Part shown: piece by piece, positions 43,575-55,610 of the stretch | Layout of the letters: the number at the start of each line of letters is the position of its first letter | Numbering within the stretch: position 1 is the stretch's first letter | DNA from: Cordilura impudica | Lineage: Eukaryota > Arthropoda > Insecta > Diptera > Scathophagidae | Assembly (NCBI GenBank): GCA_963682025.1 | Contig: OY821518.1 | Location: 10,444,590-10,508,589, forward strand | Direction: 5' to 3' | Length of the DNA: 64,000 bases | The notes under the pieces: model-generated | What the model saw: only the letters and a program-made list of their open reading frames with translations | Told to the model about the DNA's origin: nothing | Database searches by the model: none | Program-made: the position numbers and the translations under genes

Positions 43575-45259
43575 CGAAATTCTTACGTTTCACTGCATAA
43601 TACAGCAAGAAGCACGTTGTGCCCACACATTTCCGGCCGAAATAGTTGAGGTCATGAATTTGGTAATTAAGATTGTTAACAGCATCGTGTCAAAAGCACT
43701 CTGCCATCTTCAGTTTAAAGAATTCTTAAACGAAATGGAGACTCAGTGCGACTGCTTTCCAAAGGTAAGGTGTTGAATCGTTTTTCTTTGTTCTTGAATG
43801 ATATAAATATATTCCTAAATGAAAAAGGCAAAAACAAAGAGCTGTTCATATTACAAGACTTGTAATTGATCTGGCTATGTTAATGTAGAGAAAGCTAAAA
43901 ATTAGAAAAGCTCAGCTTGTTCATACACACTCTCGTATATAAAAAGAAAAACATTTCTCATGTTCTTTTCTTTCAAATGTTGAGTTAAATAGTTGATTAA
44001 GCATGAGTTGAAGTAATAGGCAGAAGGATGCTGACGATGAACAAATCGCTTTGTTCGAAAGTAGCTACTCCATCTAGCGCTGTCTTCAATTTTTTTCTAA
44101 TATTTCTCTTACATTACAAAAATTATTATCTTTCTTTCATTAGAAAAATATATACATGATCTTAAACCGAACAATAAATGACTAATTATTCCAATACAGA
44201 TCAACAATACATAACAATAACATACAACACATGAGGTACAATGCATTTGTGTAATCTGTTAAGATTTCACATGCCATAACAGTTCCATCTAATGGACAAT
44301 GGCAAAAACAAAGAGCTGTTCATATTACAAGACTTGTAATTGATCTGGCTATGTTAATGTAGAGAAAGCTAAAAATTAGAAAAGCTCAGCTTGTTCATAC
44401 ACACTCTCGTATATAAAAAGAAAAACATTTCTCATGTTCTTTTCTTTCAAATGTTGAGTTAAATAGTTGATTAAGCATGAGTTGAAGTAATAGGCAGAAG
44501 GATGCTGACGATGAACAAGTCGCTTTGTTCGAAAGTAGCTACTCCATCTAGCGCTGTCTTCAATTTTTTTCTAATATTTCTCTTACATTACAAAAATTAT
44601 TATCTTTCTTTCATTAGAAAAATATATACATGATCTTAAACCGAACAATAAATGACTAATTAGGTATTAATCACCCTAAATTAGAAAATGACAAATGGCT
44701 GCAAAAATTTTACTTTATGGCGGATATCATAGCTGAATGAGCTGAATCTAAAACTGCAAGGAAAAGGAAACCCAGCCTAGGTTTTGGTAGAAGAATTGGT
44801 TTGTTTTGGAGAAAAATTAATTTTTCTTGCAGAAGATATTCAGAGCGGTAAATTACTGTTGACACGAATTACTTCAGCACAGTTATAAAAAAAATTAAAG
44901 ATGAATTTACTGACAGATTTGAGCACTTCAAAACCAACAAAACCACTCTAGCATTCATAGTAAATCGTCTAAATATAAATAGTAACGAAATCCACGTTGA
45001 GCCATTTGGAATTGATACTGGATCCCTGGAAATGCAATTGATCGCGTTCTCTTGCATGAATATAATTAAAAGTAAAGTAAGAATCCAACTTACAAAAGAA
45101 AATTTTGAGTCGTGTTCGAAACTTATAACAACAAGTTATGAGCCAAATTTATACAAACTTGCTAAAACCATGAATAGAACAAATAGATTAGTTTTTTCTT
45201 TATCAAAAGATTTTATTTATGCGGGAACTATTTATTGTTGGCAAGAAAAAATTTTGTGA
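43575..45259 (+). pseudogene. hAT transposase pseudogene, ZBED5/GTF2IRD2-like
   Basis: 43600-43765 reads YHCIIQQEA-CAHTFPAEI, VVNSIVSKALCHLQFKEFLN and EMETQCDCFPK, then meets a GTAAGG. After the duplicated block, 44690-45259 continues in several frames: WLQKFYFMADI, IKDEFTDRFEHFKTNKT, VEPFGIDTGSLEMQLIAFSC and SYEPNLYKLAKTMNRTN. The order is that of the RNase-H-like and C-terminal parts of hAT proteins of the ZBED5/GTF2IRD2 type. Stops and shifts throughout. Confidence 0.75.
43827..44662. repeat. 362-bp near-identical direct repeat pair
   Basis: 43827-44188 and 44301-44662 are nearly identical (I noticed one difference, AAATCGC versus AAGTCGC), separated by 112 bp. The unit has a TATA-like GTATATAAAAAG and an AATAAA near its end, so it could be an LTR pair with almost no interior. 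A simple 474-bp tandem duplication is equally possible. Confidence 0.85.
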
Positions 45260-45585
45260 CTCTTTAAAAACTTTGATATTTTGTAAATTGTAATTTTTGG
45301 CTCTTCCGATTCAAAAGGTTGTCGTCCCCTGGTATAGGGTATAAAAACACCCCACATTTATATGAATATCCAAATAGTAACGGGATAAAATTTCATCACT
45401 ATTAGACAAAGAAATTAATGAGTTAAAATATTATTCTCGAAAACAAATTCAAAAACTTGAGTGTTGTGTTTGGCTGTACCTCATCTAGTGATATGATCCA
45501 CCAGCATCGCAGTCTTGATACAGACATAAAAATTTTGTGATGAAAAAGTTTTAGCTGAAAAAATTTTTGAATTGAAAAATAATCA

Positions 45586-46500
45586 GCCCTATTCTTGAAA
45601 CGTTATTTGAATAAGAGTGAATTTAAAATCACATGAAATTGAAATTTTGGGTTTCTTGAAGCCACTTTTTTATTTATTTAATGGAAACATATGTTTGAGT
45701 TAAGAACCATATGTTTGAGATAAGAACATATGTTATCTAGAAACCGAGGTGCCATATGGTTCTTTATTAAGTTTCACAAAAAACTTTAAGTATTTTGTGC
45801 ATGTTTTTTCTTAAGTTTATAGAAAAAGTATAAAGAAAAATATTTTCTTTTAAAATAACAACTTATTTGTTCATTTAATTGTTTTTGTTCTTCAATTTCA
45901 TTCAATTAAAAATGAATTTTCTATTTTTAAAAAGTTAGGCATCACCAAAAAAAATTTCGATATTCAAATAAATTGGATTTGACTGGCATCACTACTGTTT
46001 CGAACGTAAGCAAAAAAATAAAATATGTGATTTGATGAAAAAAATTTTTTAATTCCTTTATTTGCAATAATTAGTGCATAAAGAATAGATTGTGTAAATA
46101 AAATGTTTTTATTATAGTTATAGAACAGCACCATCGCAAAAATTGTGTTTTGTTAACATCGACCACTTATTACGAGTTTTTTTTTAAATCAGCGCAAAAT
46201 GTAGACGTTTTTAAAATCGTTTTTTTTTTCATAAAATTAATGTCTATTTTTTTTAAATAATGACAAGGTTCAATAAAAAACATGTTAGAGTTTAAATATC
46301 AATTAGTTTTTTTTATCTCTTAAGACCTGCTTTGTAGAAAAAAGGGCATTTGTTTTGATTTCACAAAGCCTTTTCTATGTGAATTAAAACGAGAAAAAAT
46401 ATTCTTATTGAAATTAGAGAACAGCAAAAAACTCGTAGATTTAAGAATTTTTTCAGTTACGAGTTTTTTTTTTTGTGATAGTGGTTTCAAGAACAGGGGT
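45586..46500. mobile_element. CCCTATTCTTGAAAC inverted-end element, copy 1
   Basis: Left CCCTATTCTTGAAAC and right (inverse) CCCCTGTTCTTGAAACCACT. No coding. The right 664 bp (45837-46500) recur in inverse orientation at 47914-48603. ACTCGT and ACGAGTTTTTT words recur inside. Confidence 0.65.
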
Positions 46501-47354
46501 GAATATAAGGTGAATAAAATTTCCACAGAAAAAAAAATCAATTATCCGTCCGTTTCAACAGTTAATGATTATGATTTCGATACCGCTTGATAAAAAATAT
46601 TTATATATTAATGGAATCACAACCTTTTTTGCATCATCTTATACAGTAAAGTGTAATAAATATACGGCCATGTACTACAATTTCACAGTGAGTTAAAATC
46701 AAAAGTGAACATGAACAATTCATTGTATTCTGCAAATCGAATGAAATTAATTTTCTCTTCTATATAATATCATCTTTGTTCCAATAAATAAATATTTTAT
46801 CTTACATTGAAAAAGATGAAAATGTTTACAAATATTAAAAATATTCTACAGAAAAAAATTAATTAGATTTTAAAGCACATTAAATAAATTTGATACCACT
46901 TTATCGAAATTGGGAACCTAAATCAAACATGAAACATGAAAAAATGTCGTAAAGTTATTGTTCCAAACATTTCCTATCCTTTCACTCTTAAACGTATTTA
47001 ACAATTTTTCAATTTACAAAATGCATAAAGTTTTAAACCACAGATTGTCAAAGCGTGAATTGTGTTTAATGTTACGTTAAGTATTTATTTTTTATTAAAA
47101 GCATTCACAATATGTTGGGCTCATTATAAATATACTTTCTTGTAGAGAAATTTAATTATGTTAAACGCCATGTCTTTTAATAAATTAATATAATTAAAAG
47201 TAAAATTACCCTAAAAAAAATACAAACAATTTTTCCATATGCTATTCCCAATTTATATTTTTTCATTTCTCAATAGAAATTCTCATTTATAAATATCAAT
47301 TTGTCACAATATAATATTTTCATCGCTCAATATAAATTTTTCATTTCTCTCTTA
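46501..47354. other. Intron spacer, nothing recognised
   Basis: AT-rich, no repeat or gene recognised. Confidence 0.4.
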
Positions 47355-47611
47355 TGCGGCCTACACACGAGGCAACCAGTTGAAGCAATGGTTGTATCAA
47401 CAATGATACACACGTAGCAACGGTTGCCTCAATTAGCCAGAAATATCAAAAAGTTTTGATATTTTTCATTGGTTGAGGCAACCGTTGCTACGTGTATATC
47501 ATTGTTGATACAACCATTGCTTCAATTGGCTAATTGAGGCAACCGTTGCTACGTGTATATCATTGTTGATACAACCATTACTTCAACCGGTTGCCTCGTG
47601 TGTAGGCAGCA
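47355..47611. mobile_element. MITE with TTA duplication, copy 2 (257 bp)
   Basis: Ends TGCGGCCTACACACGAGGCA and the inverse TGCCTCGTGTGTAGGCAGCA, with flanks TTA at 47352-47354 and 47612-47614. It shares CAACGGTTGCCTCAA and the AATATCAAAAAGTTTTGATA centre with copy 1. The right arm carries an extra tandem copy of about 70 bp (GAGGCAACCGTTGCTACGTG ...). Confidence 0.9.
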
Positions 47612-47702
47612 TTACAAATAGAATTTTTTTAATGTATACAACACTAGGGTGGAGTGGAGTTGTATGGGTTTTTCTTTCGAATTTAATATAACAAACATAT
47701 AT

Positions 47703-48836
47703 CTGTGGTTTTCTAGAATAACCGCGTATGTCATAACATCAATATGTTCAGGGGAGCCAAAAAACGTTATATTTGAAATTATGGGCTCGATATAAAGATT
47801 TTAGAGCTTTTTATTTAACAGTCCTGTAGATATGGGCAATAAATACTTTATATAAAATTTTGAGTCAAAAATCTTCAGAGAAATGGATCCTGGAGAAGGA
47901 CGAAAAAACTATCACCCCTGTTCTTGAAACCACTATCACAAAAAAAACTCGTAAATGAAAAAATTCTTAAATCTACGAGTTTTTTGCTGTTCTCTAATTT
48001 CAATAAGAATATTTTTTCTCGTTTTAATTCACATAGAAAAGGCTTTGTGAAATCAAAACAAATGCCCTTTTTTCTACTAAGCAGGTCTTAAAGATAAAAA
48101 AACTAATAATTATTAAAACTCTAACATGTTTTTTATTGAACCTTGTCATTATTTTAAACAATTAGACATTAATTTTATAAAAAAAAAACGATTTTAAAAA
48201 CTTCTACATTTTGTGCTGATTTAAAAAAAAACTCGTAATAAATGGTCGAATAAAACACACTTTTTGCAATGATGCTGTTCTATAACTATAATAAAAACTT
48301 TTTATTTACACAATCTATTTTCCATTATAATTTTTTCAATTATAACATACATTCTTTAGGCACTAATTATTGCAAATAAAGGAATTAAAAAAAAATTTTT
48401 TCATCAAATCACATATTTTTATTTTTTTGCATATGTTCGAAACAGTAGTGATGCCAGACAAATCCAATTTATTTGAATATCGAAATTTTTTTGGTGATGC
48501 CTAACTTTTTAAAAATAGAAAACTCATTTTTAATTGAATGAAATTGAAGAACAAAAACAATTAAATGAACAAATAAGTTGTTATTTTAGAAGAAAATATT
48601 TTTGTCGTTTTCTGAGAAAATAATTTGTCAGCGATCAAACGTAGGTTGACACACGTCGTAATTAATTTAATAAACATTTAAGTTACGTCGTTATTTAAAG
48701 AAAAAACTCAGAAATGGTAAATATTTTTTTTTTTTTTAATTGAACACATGTAAAGAGCGTTAAAAATTAATATAATTGCATCGTTAACTCAAAACTGACA
48801 AAAATGGATATACGCGGTTATTCCAGAAAACCACAG
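47703..48836. mobile_element. Inverted-end element CTGTGGTTTTC, copy 2, with replaced middle
   Basis: Same ends as 23466-24232, flanks ATAT on both sides. The first ~210 bp and last ~230 bp match copy 1. About 320 bp of the middle are replaced by 47914-48603, an inverted partial copy of the element at 45586-46500. Confidence 0.85.
47914..48603 (-). repeat. Inverted partial copy of 45837-46500
   Basis: Shares ACCCCTGTTCTTGAAACCAC, TGCTGTTCTCTAATTTCAAT and TGATGCCTAACTTTTTAAAA with the other copy in inverse orientation. The left end is the true end of the family; the right end is cut at AAATATTTTTG. Confidence 0.85.
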
Positions 48837-50118
48837 ATATATAAGAATAATATATGTTAAATATTAAGCTGGTCGGAGTTCAAAATCTAGAATTTAGAGA
48901 AAAAAATATAAATTTAAAAAAATTAAAATTTTTTTTTTAACAGATTGCATTCTACTTGATCATAGCTATACAGGTATGAAAAAATTATTTGATAGAATAT
49001 CGTTGACCCCATTTATCCTGATGAAGAAAATAATCTTTATTTTACATAATGTCAAATTTGGAATAATTGCAAGTTTTGTCAAAGAATATTAAAAAAATGC
49101 ATGAATTGATAAAAGATAGATATCAAAATTTTAATGTTAACTAATTTATCGAAAATGAATAGTTAAGAAATCGCTTTAAAAAATTCGAATTTTTAAATTT
49201 TTTTAATATTTCTTTGAAAAAATTAAAATTTTTTTTAAATTCAATATTATACGATCGGTCAGAAAATTTACATAGTAATAATTGTCGCTCCATCCTAGTA
49301 AACACGTTTTCTATATCAAATGCTTAATATTAATAATATGCTCTTTTAGACGTTAGCAACAGACACATGGTTAAAATTTAAAATGTTTTGTAGGCAAAAA
49401 TACATCAAAATAAATTTAAAAAAAGTTTAATCTTATCTTTACACTGAAAAAGGTCTTAACTTTGCAGATTTAGGTTTTTTTTTGTAACTAATTGTTACAA
49501 TCTAAAGTCAATAATCGATTAATAATTCTATTTTTCCACAGTTATGCATTGTTTTCTACAATCGTATTTATTTAGAAACTAATATAATATTTGACTGTTC
49601 TTATCAGTTAATGATAATTAATGGAATTTAAACACTTACTTAAATTCCCCTTAACAACTTTGAAGCATTTTTGAAAACAGAATTAAACTATTTATGTCGC
49701 GTGTAGAAATTAAATTGAAAAACCAGAAATGGTAACTAAACAAACAACGACTGTGACGTATGGGAGTTGGGTTTTAAAAACACTAAATTCATATATATAA
49801 TTTCTCTCTTTTCTTCGTAGATAAAATAAAACGCCAATATTGTACAGAGTGCTGCATCATTTAGTAAGTGGTGAATTTCCTTCTTCCTTATTTTGGAATA
49901 AAAAAAATTTATATATTAAATTTAAATGTTGGGTGTTTGGTGGTATCGAAAGAACATCTGAAAAGAAAATTTTTTTGGAGGTAGTCTCTAGGGGGGACGC
50001 TCAAACATGAAAATATATCGCCAGTTCTCAATAGAAATGGCGTCGAATCAATAGTGGGATGCATTTTGGAAACTTTTGCTTAAATTATTTTATTTGAATG
50101 TTAGTTCATTTATAATTA
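48837..50118. other. Intron spacer, nothing recognised
   Basis: AT-rich; no repeat or coding region recognised. Confidence 0.4.
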
Positions 50119-50460
50119 CTAGGAGATTCCAGCCCTCGAAATTCGAGTGCAAATTCTAGGAAATTTTTAATTTCTCATTTAATAAAGAAGGTATGCTAAT
50201 CAATTTTAGCCAATTCAACACTTATTAAATATTATTTATTGGTTTATGTCCAAGATTATTTTTCAATTCAATACAATTATTATTGTGAATGAAGAAAACA
50301 AACTCATTTTTTTACAAACACATTAACAACTTTAATAAACACACACACAGCATTCTATAATTTTATGTATGTTATATATGTGCTTTAAATGTATTTTACC
50401 CCAAAAAAAATTTAAAATTTAAAAATCTGTAAATCTGATGGACAACTAAAAATATGTTCA
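50119..50460 (-). mobile_element. Non-autonomous Helitron, 5'-truncated
   Basis: Reverse orientation: CTAGGAGATTCCAGC, hairpin CTCGAAATTCGAG, then the family interior to AAAAATCTGTAAATCTG, where similarity ends. The TC end is missing. Confidence 0.8.
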
Positions 50461-50499
50461 ACAGATCAATACATTCCATTAACATTTGAAAGTGATTTC

Positions 50500-51300
50500 G
50501 GGACTATGGCCATCACGGAAGTTCCTGACGAAGCGCATTTTGGACGTCCAATTGTCCGCATAAACCTGCGAATTTACATGTCATTTTTCGAAATCAATTT
50601 ATCGCTAAATTTTAATATGAATAAGTCGATGGTTGTGATCGCCGTATGGCGTCCGGATCAATGTCATCTATATTTTCAAAAAAAAAATCTTTGATCATGG
50701 TGCGGTAATTCCGTCCATTGACTGTAACGCGAACTCTGGCTTCATTTTTAAAAAAATAAGTTTCGATGATGATTCCAGCGTGTAAACCGCACCAAACGGT
50801 GCATTTTTCTGGATGTAATGGAGTCTGTTGTGGATTGTTCTCACTCCATATGCGGCAATTTTGTTTCTTAAAAAACGCGTTAAGCAAAAAGTTACCCACA
50901 TCTCTGAACACAATTTTGTGACAAAACATCGTGTAAAAGTAAAAGAGTTGCTATACTGTCGCGATATCGAGCAACAATTTTGCCGATTAACGAAGTCATC
51001 AAGGCGAAAATATGCTGCATATGCTTGTTGGAAAAAACAGCATCCACATTTAACGAACTCTTCGCTGTTTATGATCATTGGGCTTCAGTTCTTGTGTCAA
51101 TTATGCGTGGAGACTCAGATATTCTGTGAGTATACGCAATTCTTGTCCATTGACGTTCCAGGACTTTCATCACTTACGCACTGCTTCGATTTTAATATCT
51201 GAACGGCTTGTTTTTGTACGACCAGTATTTTTAGCGTACAGTCTGCCTGAATTGTTCAACTACTCTCTTCCCAGTTTTCTAAGTTAGATCAATATTCCGA
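50500..51300 (-). pseudogene. DD41D-type mariner transposase remnant
   Basis: On the minus strand, LTQELKPNDHK (51100-51050) is followed by IVFRDVGNFLLNAFFKKQNC, PLHPEKCTVWCGLHAGIIIE and VTVNGRNYRTMI. This is the same block order as in the DD41D mariner at 9252-10275 but a different family member. The catalytic SDEAHF reads RDVGNF, and the QQDGA and LTPLD blocks are not found. The inverted ends are not identified. Confidence 0.7.
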
Positions 51301-51429
51301 CTATATTTTGTTATCCGAAATTTTCTAACTGTAGCCGCCAAACTTTCATTATTTTTGAAATATTTTCTAAAAATAAATACGCAAGTTATATTGTTGATAA
51401 AGTAATTTTATCTGATGATCAATGGCTTG

Positions 51430-52000
51430 AAAATTAAAAATTTTAAATTTTAAATTAAAAATTAAATATAAATTAAAAATTAATAATTAAAAATTAAAAA
51501 TTAAAAATTAAAAATTAAAAATTAAAAATTAAAAATTAAAAATTAAAAATTAAAAATTAAAAATTAAAAATTAAAAATTAAAAATTAAAAATTAAAAATT
51601 AAAAATTAAAAATTAAAAATTAAAAATTAAAAATTAAAAATTAAAAATTAAAAATTAAAAATTAAAAATTAAAAATTAAAAATTAAAAATTAAAAATTAA
51701 AAATTAAAAATTAAAAATTAAAAATTAAAAATTAAAAATTAAAAATTAAAAATTAAAAATCAAAAATTAAAAATTAAAAATTAAAAATTAAAAATTAAAA
51801 ATTAAAAATTAAAAATTAAAAATTAAAAATTAAAAATTAAAAATTAAAAATTAAAAATTAAAAATTAAAAATTAAAAATTAAAAATTAAAAATTAAAAAT
51901 TAAAAATTAAAAATTAAAAATTGAAAATTGAAAATTAAATATTAAAAATTAAAAATTAAAAACTAAAAATTAGAAATTAAAAATTAAAAATTAAAAATTT
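51430..52000. repeat. (TTAAAAA)n heptamer array (570 bp)
   Basis: Very regular TTAAAAA units from about 51480 to 51990, with a few single changes. Bordered on the left by TTTTAAATT variants and on the right by AAACGCGCCGTG. Confidence 0.95.
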
Positions 52001-53652
52001 AAACGCGCCGTGTAAATGGCCTCTTTTTTAATAGTGCGTGATAGAGAAGTTGGGACTCAAAAAAATTTAACCTTGGAAAAATAGACAACCTTATTCATAA
52101 CTTAAGTCGTTAAGGTATGCTTTGAAGTTGCGATGCTGTATTGCATGACATCGAATATATGTAGTTAACTGTTTTTAGCAACCCATCCATGACATGTTTT
52201 ATGGGCAATATACTTGAGCATATAAATTTGATAGATGTATCAATAAGGTTTTTAATATTAAACTTTGTAGTCGATATTTTTTTTTTTTAAATTTGTTTTT
52301 GAAATTTTAGTAGATTTTGTAATACTTATATTTTGTCATAGATTCTGAAAAATTTTTACAGAGAATAATAATCATGCAACGGGCCGCAACCATTTGGTCA
52401 CGTCTGTTCTAGAAGAACAAACTAAACGTTAGCTGAAATTGAGTTCATATGTCGCTTATATAGAATCCATTTTTAAAGTCATCCAGATTGATCATACACT
52501 ATAAATTTTGTTGAAATTTTTGGAATATCAACAAAGCATATCAAAATATTCGTAAATTTTAAAAATAAATAAATTTTTCTTCTCTTTTTATATGAAAGAG
52601 AACATTTTATTTTCTAATATTTTACAAAACAAAAATTCATAAAGTTATAAAATTATTAATACCGAAAAAATTTATTTTCTATTCAATTTGTTTGTAACAT
52701 AATGTTATATGTATGAGGCTTTAAAAAATTCTTTAATATCATAAAAATTCCTCATAAATCCTATTGTTTGAAAAAAAAATATATTAAAATCTTTTTTTTT
52801 TAATAAAATAAAATGTTCATAGATATCAATGAACATTTATGACAATTCGATTTTAACCATAATCATCATTAATGAGAATTTACCTTACATTACTACGTTT
52901 GTTGTGTGTTCAACAAATTAATTGTTTATTGTTTATGAACAAAACATTTTTATAAGAATTTAAAAATAATTTTTAAAAAACGAACGTGTACACACGCCAA
53001 CGCTTTAACCAATTCAACATTAAATCTCGTCCAGTTAGGGTAAACAAATCTATTAATATTTTTTGTATTTTTTTATTTTTGATACTTGTTGTTTGTTTAA
53101 ATATTAATTATTTCACTCAACCCATATTTTAAGAAATACTATACTATATATTTAGTACATAAAACATTTTTGTTTGAAAATTAAAAATAAAACAATTTTA
53201 TTACAACTTGCAAATTTAAAAAAACAATTTATCTACGAGTATTATAATTTGGCAGCAACAGACCAATTTTAAGTAGATAGAATTAACTGTTTTAAAACTT
53301 TGGCATGCGATTATTCTAAGTCGCCTGTGTAAAAACAAATCTAATATTCTTAATGCCTAGATCCTCGTATACAATCGCTTCATTCACATAGTTTTAATGT
53401 GACGAACATTCTGTATATGTGGGATTATAGCTATTTTTGGAGGCTCGTCTCGCCCAAATTTCTTTCGTTTTCGAACTTCTAAATGCCCGTCCGTATTTTT
53501 AGAATACATAGAAATGTTGTTGTGAATTAAATAAAATTGAATATCTGACTAAATCTTTTGTAAATAAAAATGTCTTAATGATTGCGCACATAAAAATTCT
53601 AGCGTTAATGAATCGCAATAACATTTAAACAAAATAACCGATTTTAATAAAA
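52001..53652. other. Intron spacer, nothing recognised
   Basis: AT-rich; no gene or known repeat recognised in 1.65 kb. Confidence 0.4.
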
Positions 53653-53719
53653 ACAAGTAAAAGTGTTAAATTCGGCTGTGCCAAATATTTGATACCCTCC
53701 ACCCGTGTTTTATAATCAC
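53653..53719 (+). mobile_element. mini-me type C, 5' end only
   Basis: AACAAGTAAAAGTGTTAAAT, the hairpin TTCGGCTGTGCCAAA and TTTGATACCCTCCACCCG. This is the standard 5' terminus of the type C elements. The following sequence belongs to a hAT-like element. Confidence 0.7.
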
Positions 53720-53994
53720 TAGACCTTGGAATTTTTAATATGTTTCATCCTATTAGCGTTAAATTTTGAGAAATTTGAGAGCATAATAAAAATATGCAAA
53801 ATATATGGAAAAAAAATGTGCAAAAAATATGCCAAAAATATGCTAAAAATGTACAAAATATGAAAAAAAAAAATAAAATATGCTCAACATATGTAAAGTA
53901 TGAATAATTCTGAGAAAATCCCGAAATTTGGATATACGAAATAACTCATAGAGCCCTACTTTTGGTTGAAATACTTTTTCCTATAACAAAAATA

Positions 53995-54393
53995 GCAAGT
54001 TGACCTCTGCGAAGCACAGCAACAAAGCAAAATCAAAGAAGCTTCTCAAGAACCCAAAGTTATTTGGCGGCCTTATATACATAAAATCAAATTTTAAAAA
54101 GCTGCAAGAGGCGAAAAATCTACCCTTGACAAAGTCGATAGAATTATATGAAGAAGCGGAGCTGAATTAAGAACTATATTTGACGCTGTAATAAAAATAT
54201 ATCTGAATTTAAAAATTATTTTAGAATTAAATACTAGAATTGGAACAGATGATGTATCGTCCAGAGAACTAGTTGAATATGATAATATTCAAAAACATAA
54301 ATACGCACCATATCGTGTGATGAAGAACGAAGCTAAGATGATTCTTAGTGAAAAGCGTGAAAGTATATATTCTACAACTAATTTCGTTGAATA
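53995..54393 (+). pseudogene. hAT-like transposase C-terminal remnant
   Basis: Fragments LLKNPKLFGGLIYIKSNFKK, LPLTKSIELYEEAEL and SSRELVEYDNIQKHKYAPYR, then VMKNEAKMILSEKRE, closing at a TAA at 54392-54394. They look like the tail of a transposon protein with a short C-terminal basic stretch; the exact family is not certain. Confidence 0.5.
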
Positions 54394-54500
54394 ATTTGCA
54401 CTTTTTTATAATGATAATATTAAATTATGTTTATACTTAATAACTTTTTATTTTTGTCAATTTTTAATACCGGACAAATACAGAACAACAATAATATAAA

Positions 54501-54875
54501 CTAGCAGATTCCAGCACTCGAAATTCGAGTGCAAATTTTAGAAAATTTTATTTTTTCATTTAATAAAAACCCTAGAGGTATGCTTCACAATTCAACTCAT
54601 TTTAAATGAAGAAAACAAACTCAACACATTAACACAAACACATTAGCAAATTTAATAAACACACACACAGCATTGAATAATTTTATGTATGTGTTAGTAG
54701 CAATTTTAAACGATCATAACTCCAAAAAAATATTCCAGACGATAAAAATCTGTAAATCTGGGTAACAGCTAAAAAATAAATACCTTTCAAATAATAAATT
54801 TTTTGTCAAAATCGGGGTAAAACTGTGAGACTTACATCGGTAACAAGAAATCGCCTAGCCTATTAATATTATAGA
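54501..54875 (-). mobile_element. Non-autonomous Helitron, complete (375 bp)
   Basis: Reverse: A|CTAGCAGATTCCAGC, hairpin GCACTCGAAATTCGAGTGC, then to GCCTAGCCTATTAATATTATAGA|T. Inserted in the hAT-like element. Confidence 0.92.
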
Positions 54876-55610
54876 TTAAATAATGAAAAAAGAACTAAAT
54901 CTCTAGTTCAAGGAATTTTATTTTTATTGGCATTAAAGTCGTTTTTTATATATTTTTAAGATATATTTACTTAGTATATTTTGTATACGTTTAGCATATT
55001 TTGCACATATTTGGCATATTTTGAATATTTTTTTTGCATACTTTTTGAATATTCTTTTTATGCAAATATGCAAAAAAAAAAAAAAGAATCGATTCCATTT
55101 TCAACGAAACAAATTATGGTCCAATCAAGTTTCATATTTTCATTCTAAAAAAATACTAGTATGCAAATTCCGAGGTCTAATCACAATATTATAATCAACA
55201 CTAGTGCATGAAACACATAGACGACAGCGGCTACACGACTACAGCCTGTCAAAAATAACATACACATGTTTATATGAAAACGATTATTTTCACACCAAGA
55301 CAGCTACACGACTACATGACAACTTTTGTCGCTGTAGTCAACTTAGGCTAATTTCTATTTTTGTTGGCTACAAAACAAAAAGAATGTTGACAATATAACA
55401 AAATATGTAAAAGATATTAGTGCTAAGAAATATGTTATTTTGTTGAAAAAATTAATCGCAAAATGAAGTGTTATAATAATTCCATTAATAATCAAAAGCG
55501 GTTAAGAAAATTTATTTATTTATTTTTACGTTATAATGCATTATAAATAAGTATTTGTATATTTAAGTCAAGTTTATATAGAATCATGCATGTTTTTCTA
55601 TTTTAATAAA

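Larger units (their letters stand above)
43541..45332 (+). mobile_element. hAT remnant (ZBED5/GTF2IRD2-like), 1.8 kb
   Basis: Left AGGGGCAACAAC and right (inverse) CAGGGGACGACAACC form imperfect hAT-type ends. No clean 8-bp duplication, because the host mini-me has lost sequence here. Coding fragments lie on the + strand on both sides of a 362-bp direct repeat. Confidence 0.7.
39236..45356 (+). mobile_element. mini-me type B element split by Transib and hAT
   Basis: 5' part 39236-39788 (TTATAGTCGGTCTCGTCGGA, CGACTAGGTCAAAATATAGA, CAATTTCAATAGCCTTCGT), middle 43407-43540 (TTATGACCTGCAG, (GACG)n, GGACATCG) and tail 45333-45356 (TGGTATAGGGTATAAAAA). The pieces join in order once the two inserted transposons are removed, although sequence between GACATCG and the tail is lost. 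Confidence 0.85.
53720..55179 (+). mobile_element. hAT-like element with TAGACCTYGGAATTT ends
   Basis: Left TAGACCTTGGAATTT and right (inverse) TAGACCTCGGAATTTGCATA, with AATATGC-rich subterminal sequence on both sides. AATCAC occurs next to both ends, but a clean 8-bp duplication is not visible. It contains a transposase remnant and a Helitron. Confidence 0.65.

Noticed and set aside
43827..44662. Complete LTR retrotransposon
   Set aside because: Only 112 bp lie between the repeats, with no primer-binding site, polypurine tract or gag/pol sequence that I can see.
53720..55179. 8-bp hAT duplication at the TAGACCT element
   Set aside because: AATCAC occurs next to both ends but at shifted positions, so no exact duplication can be claimed.
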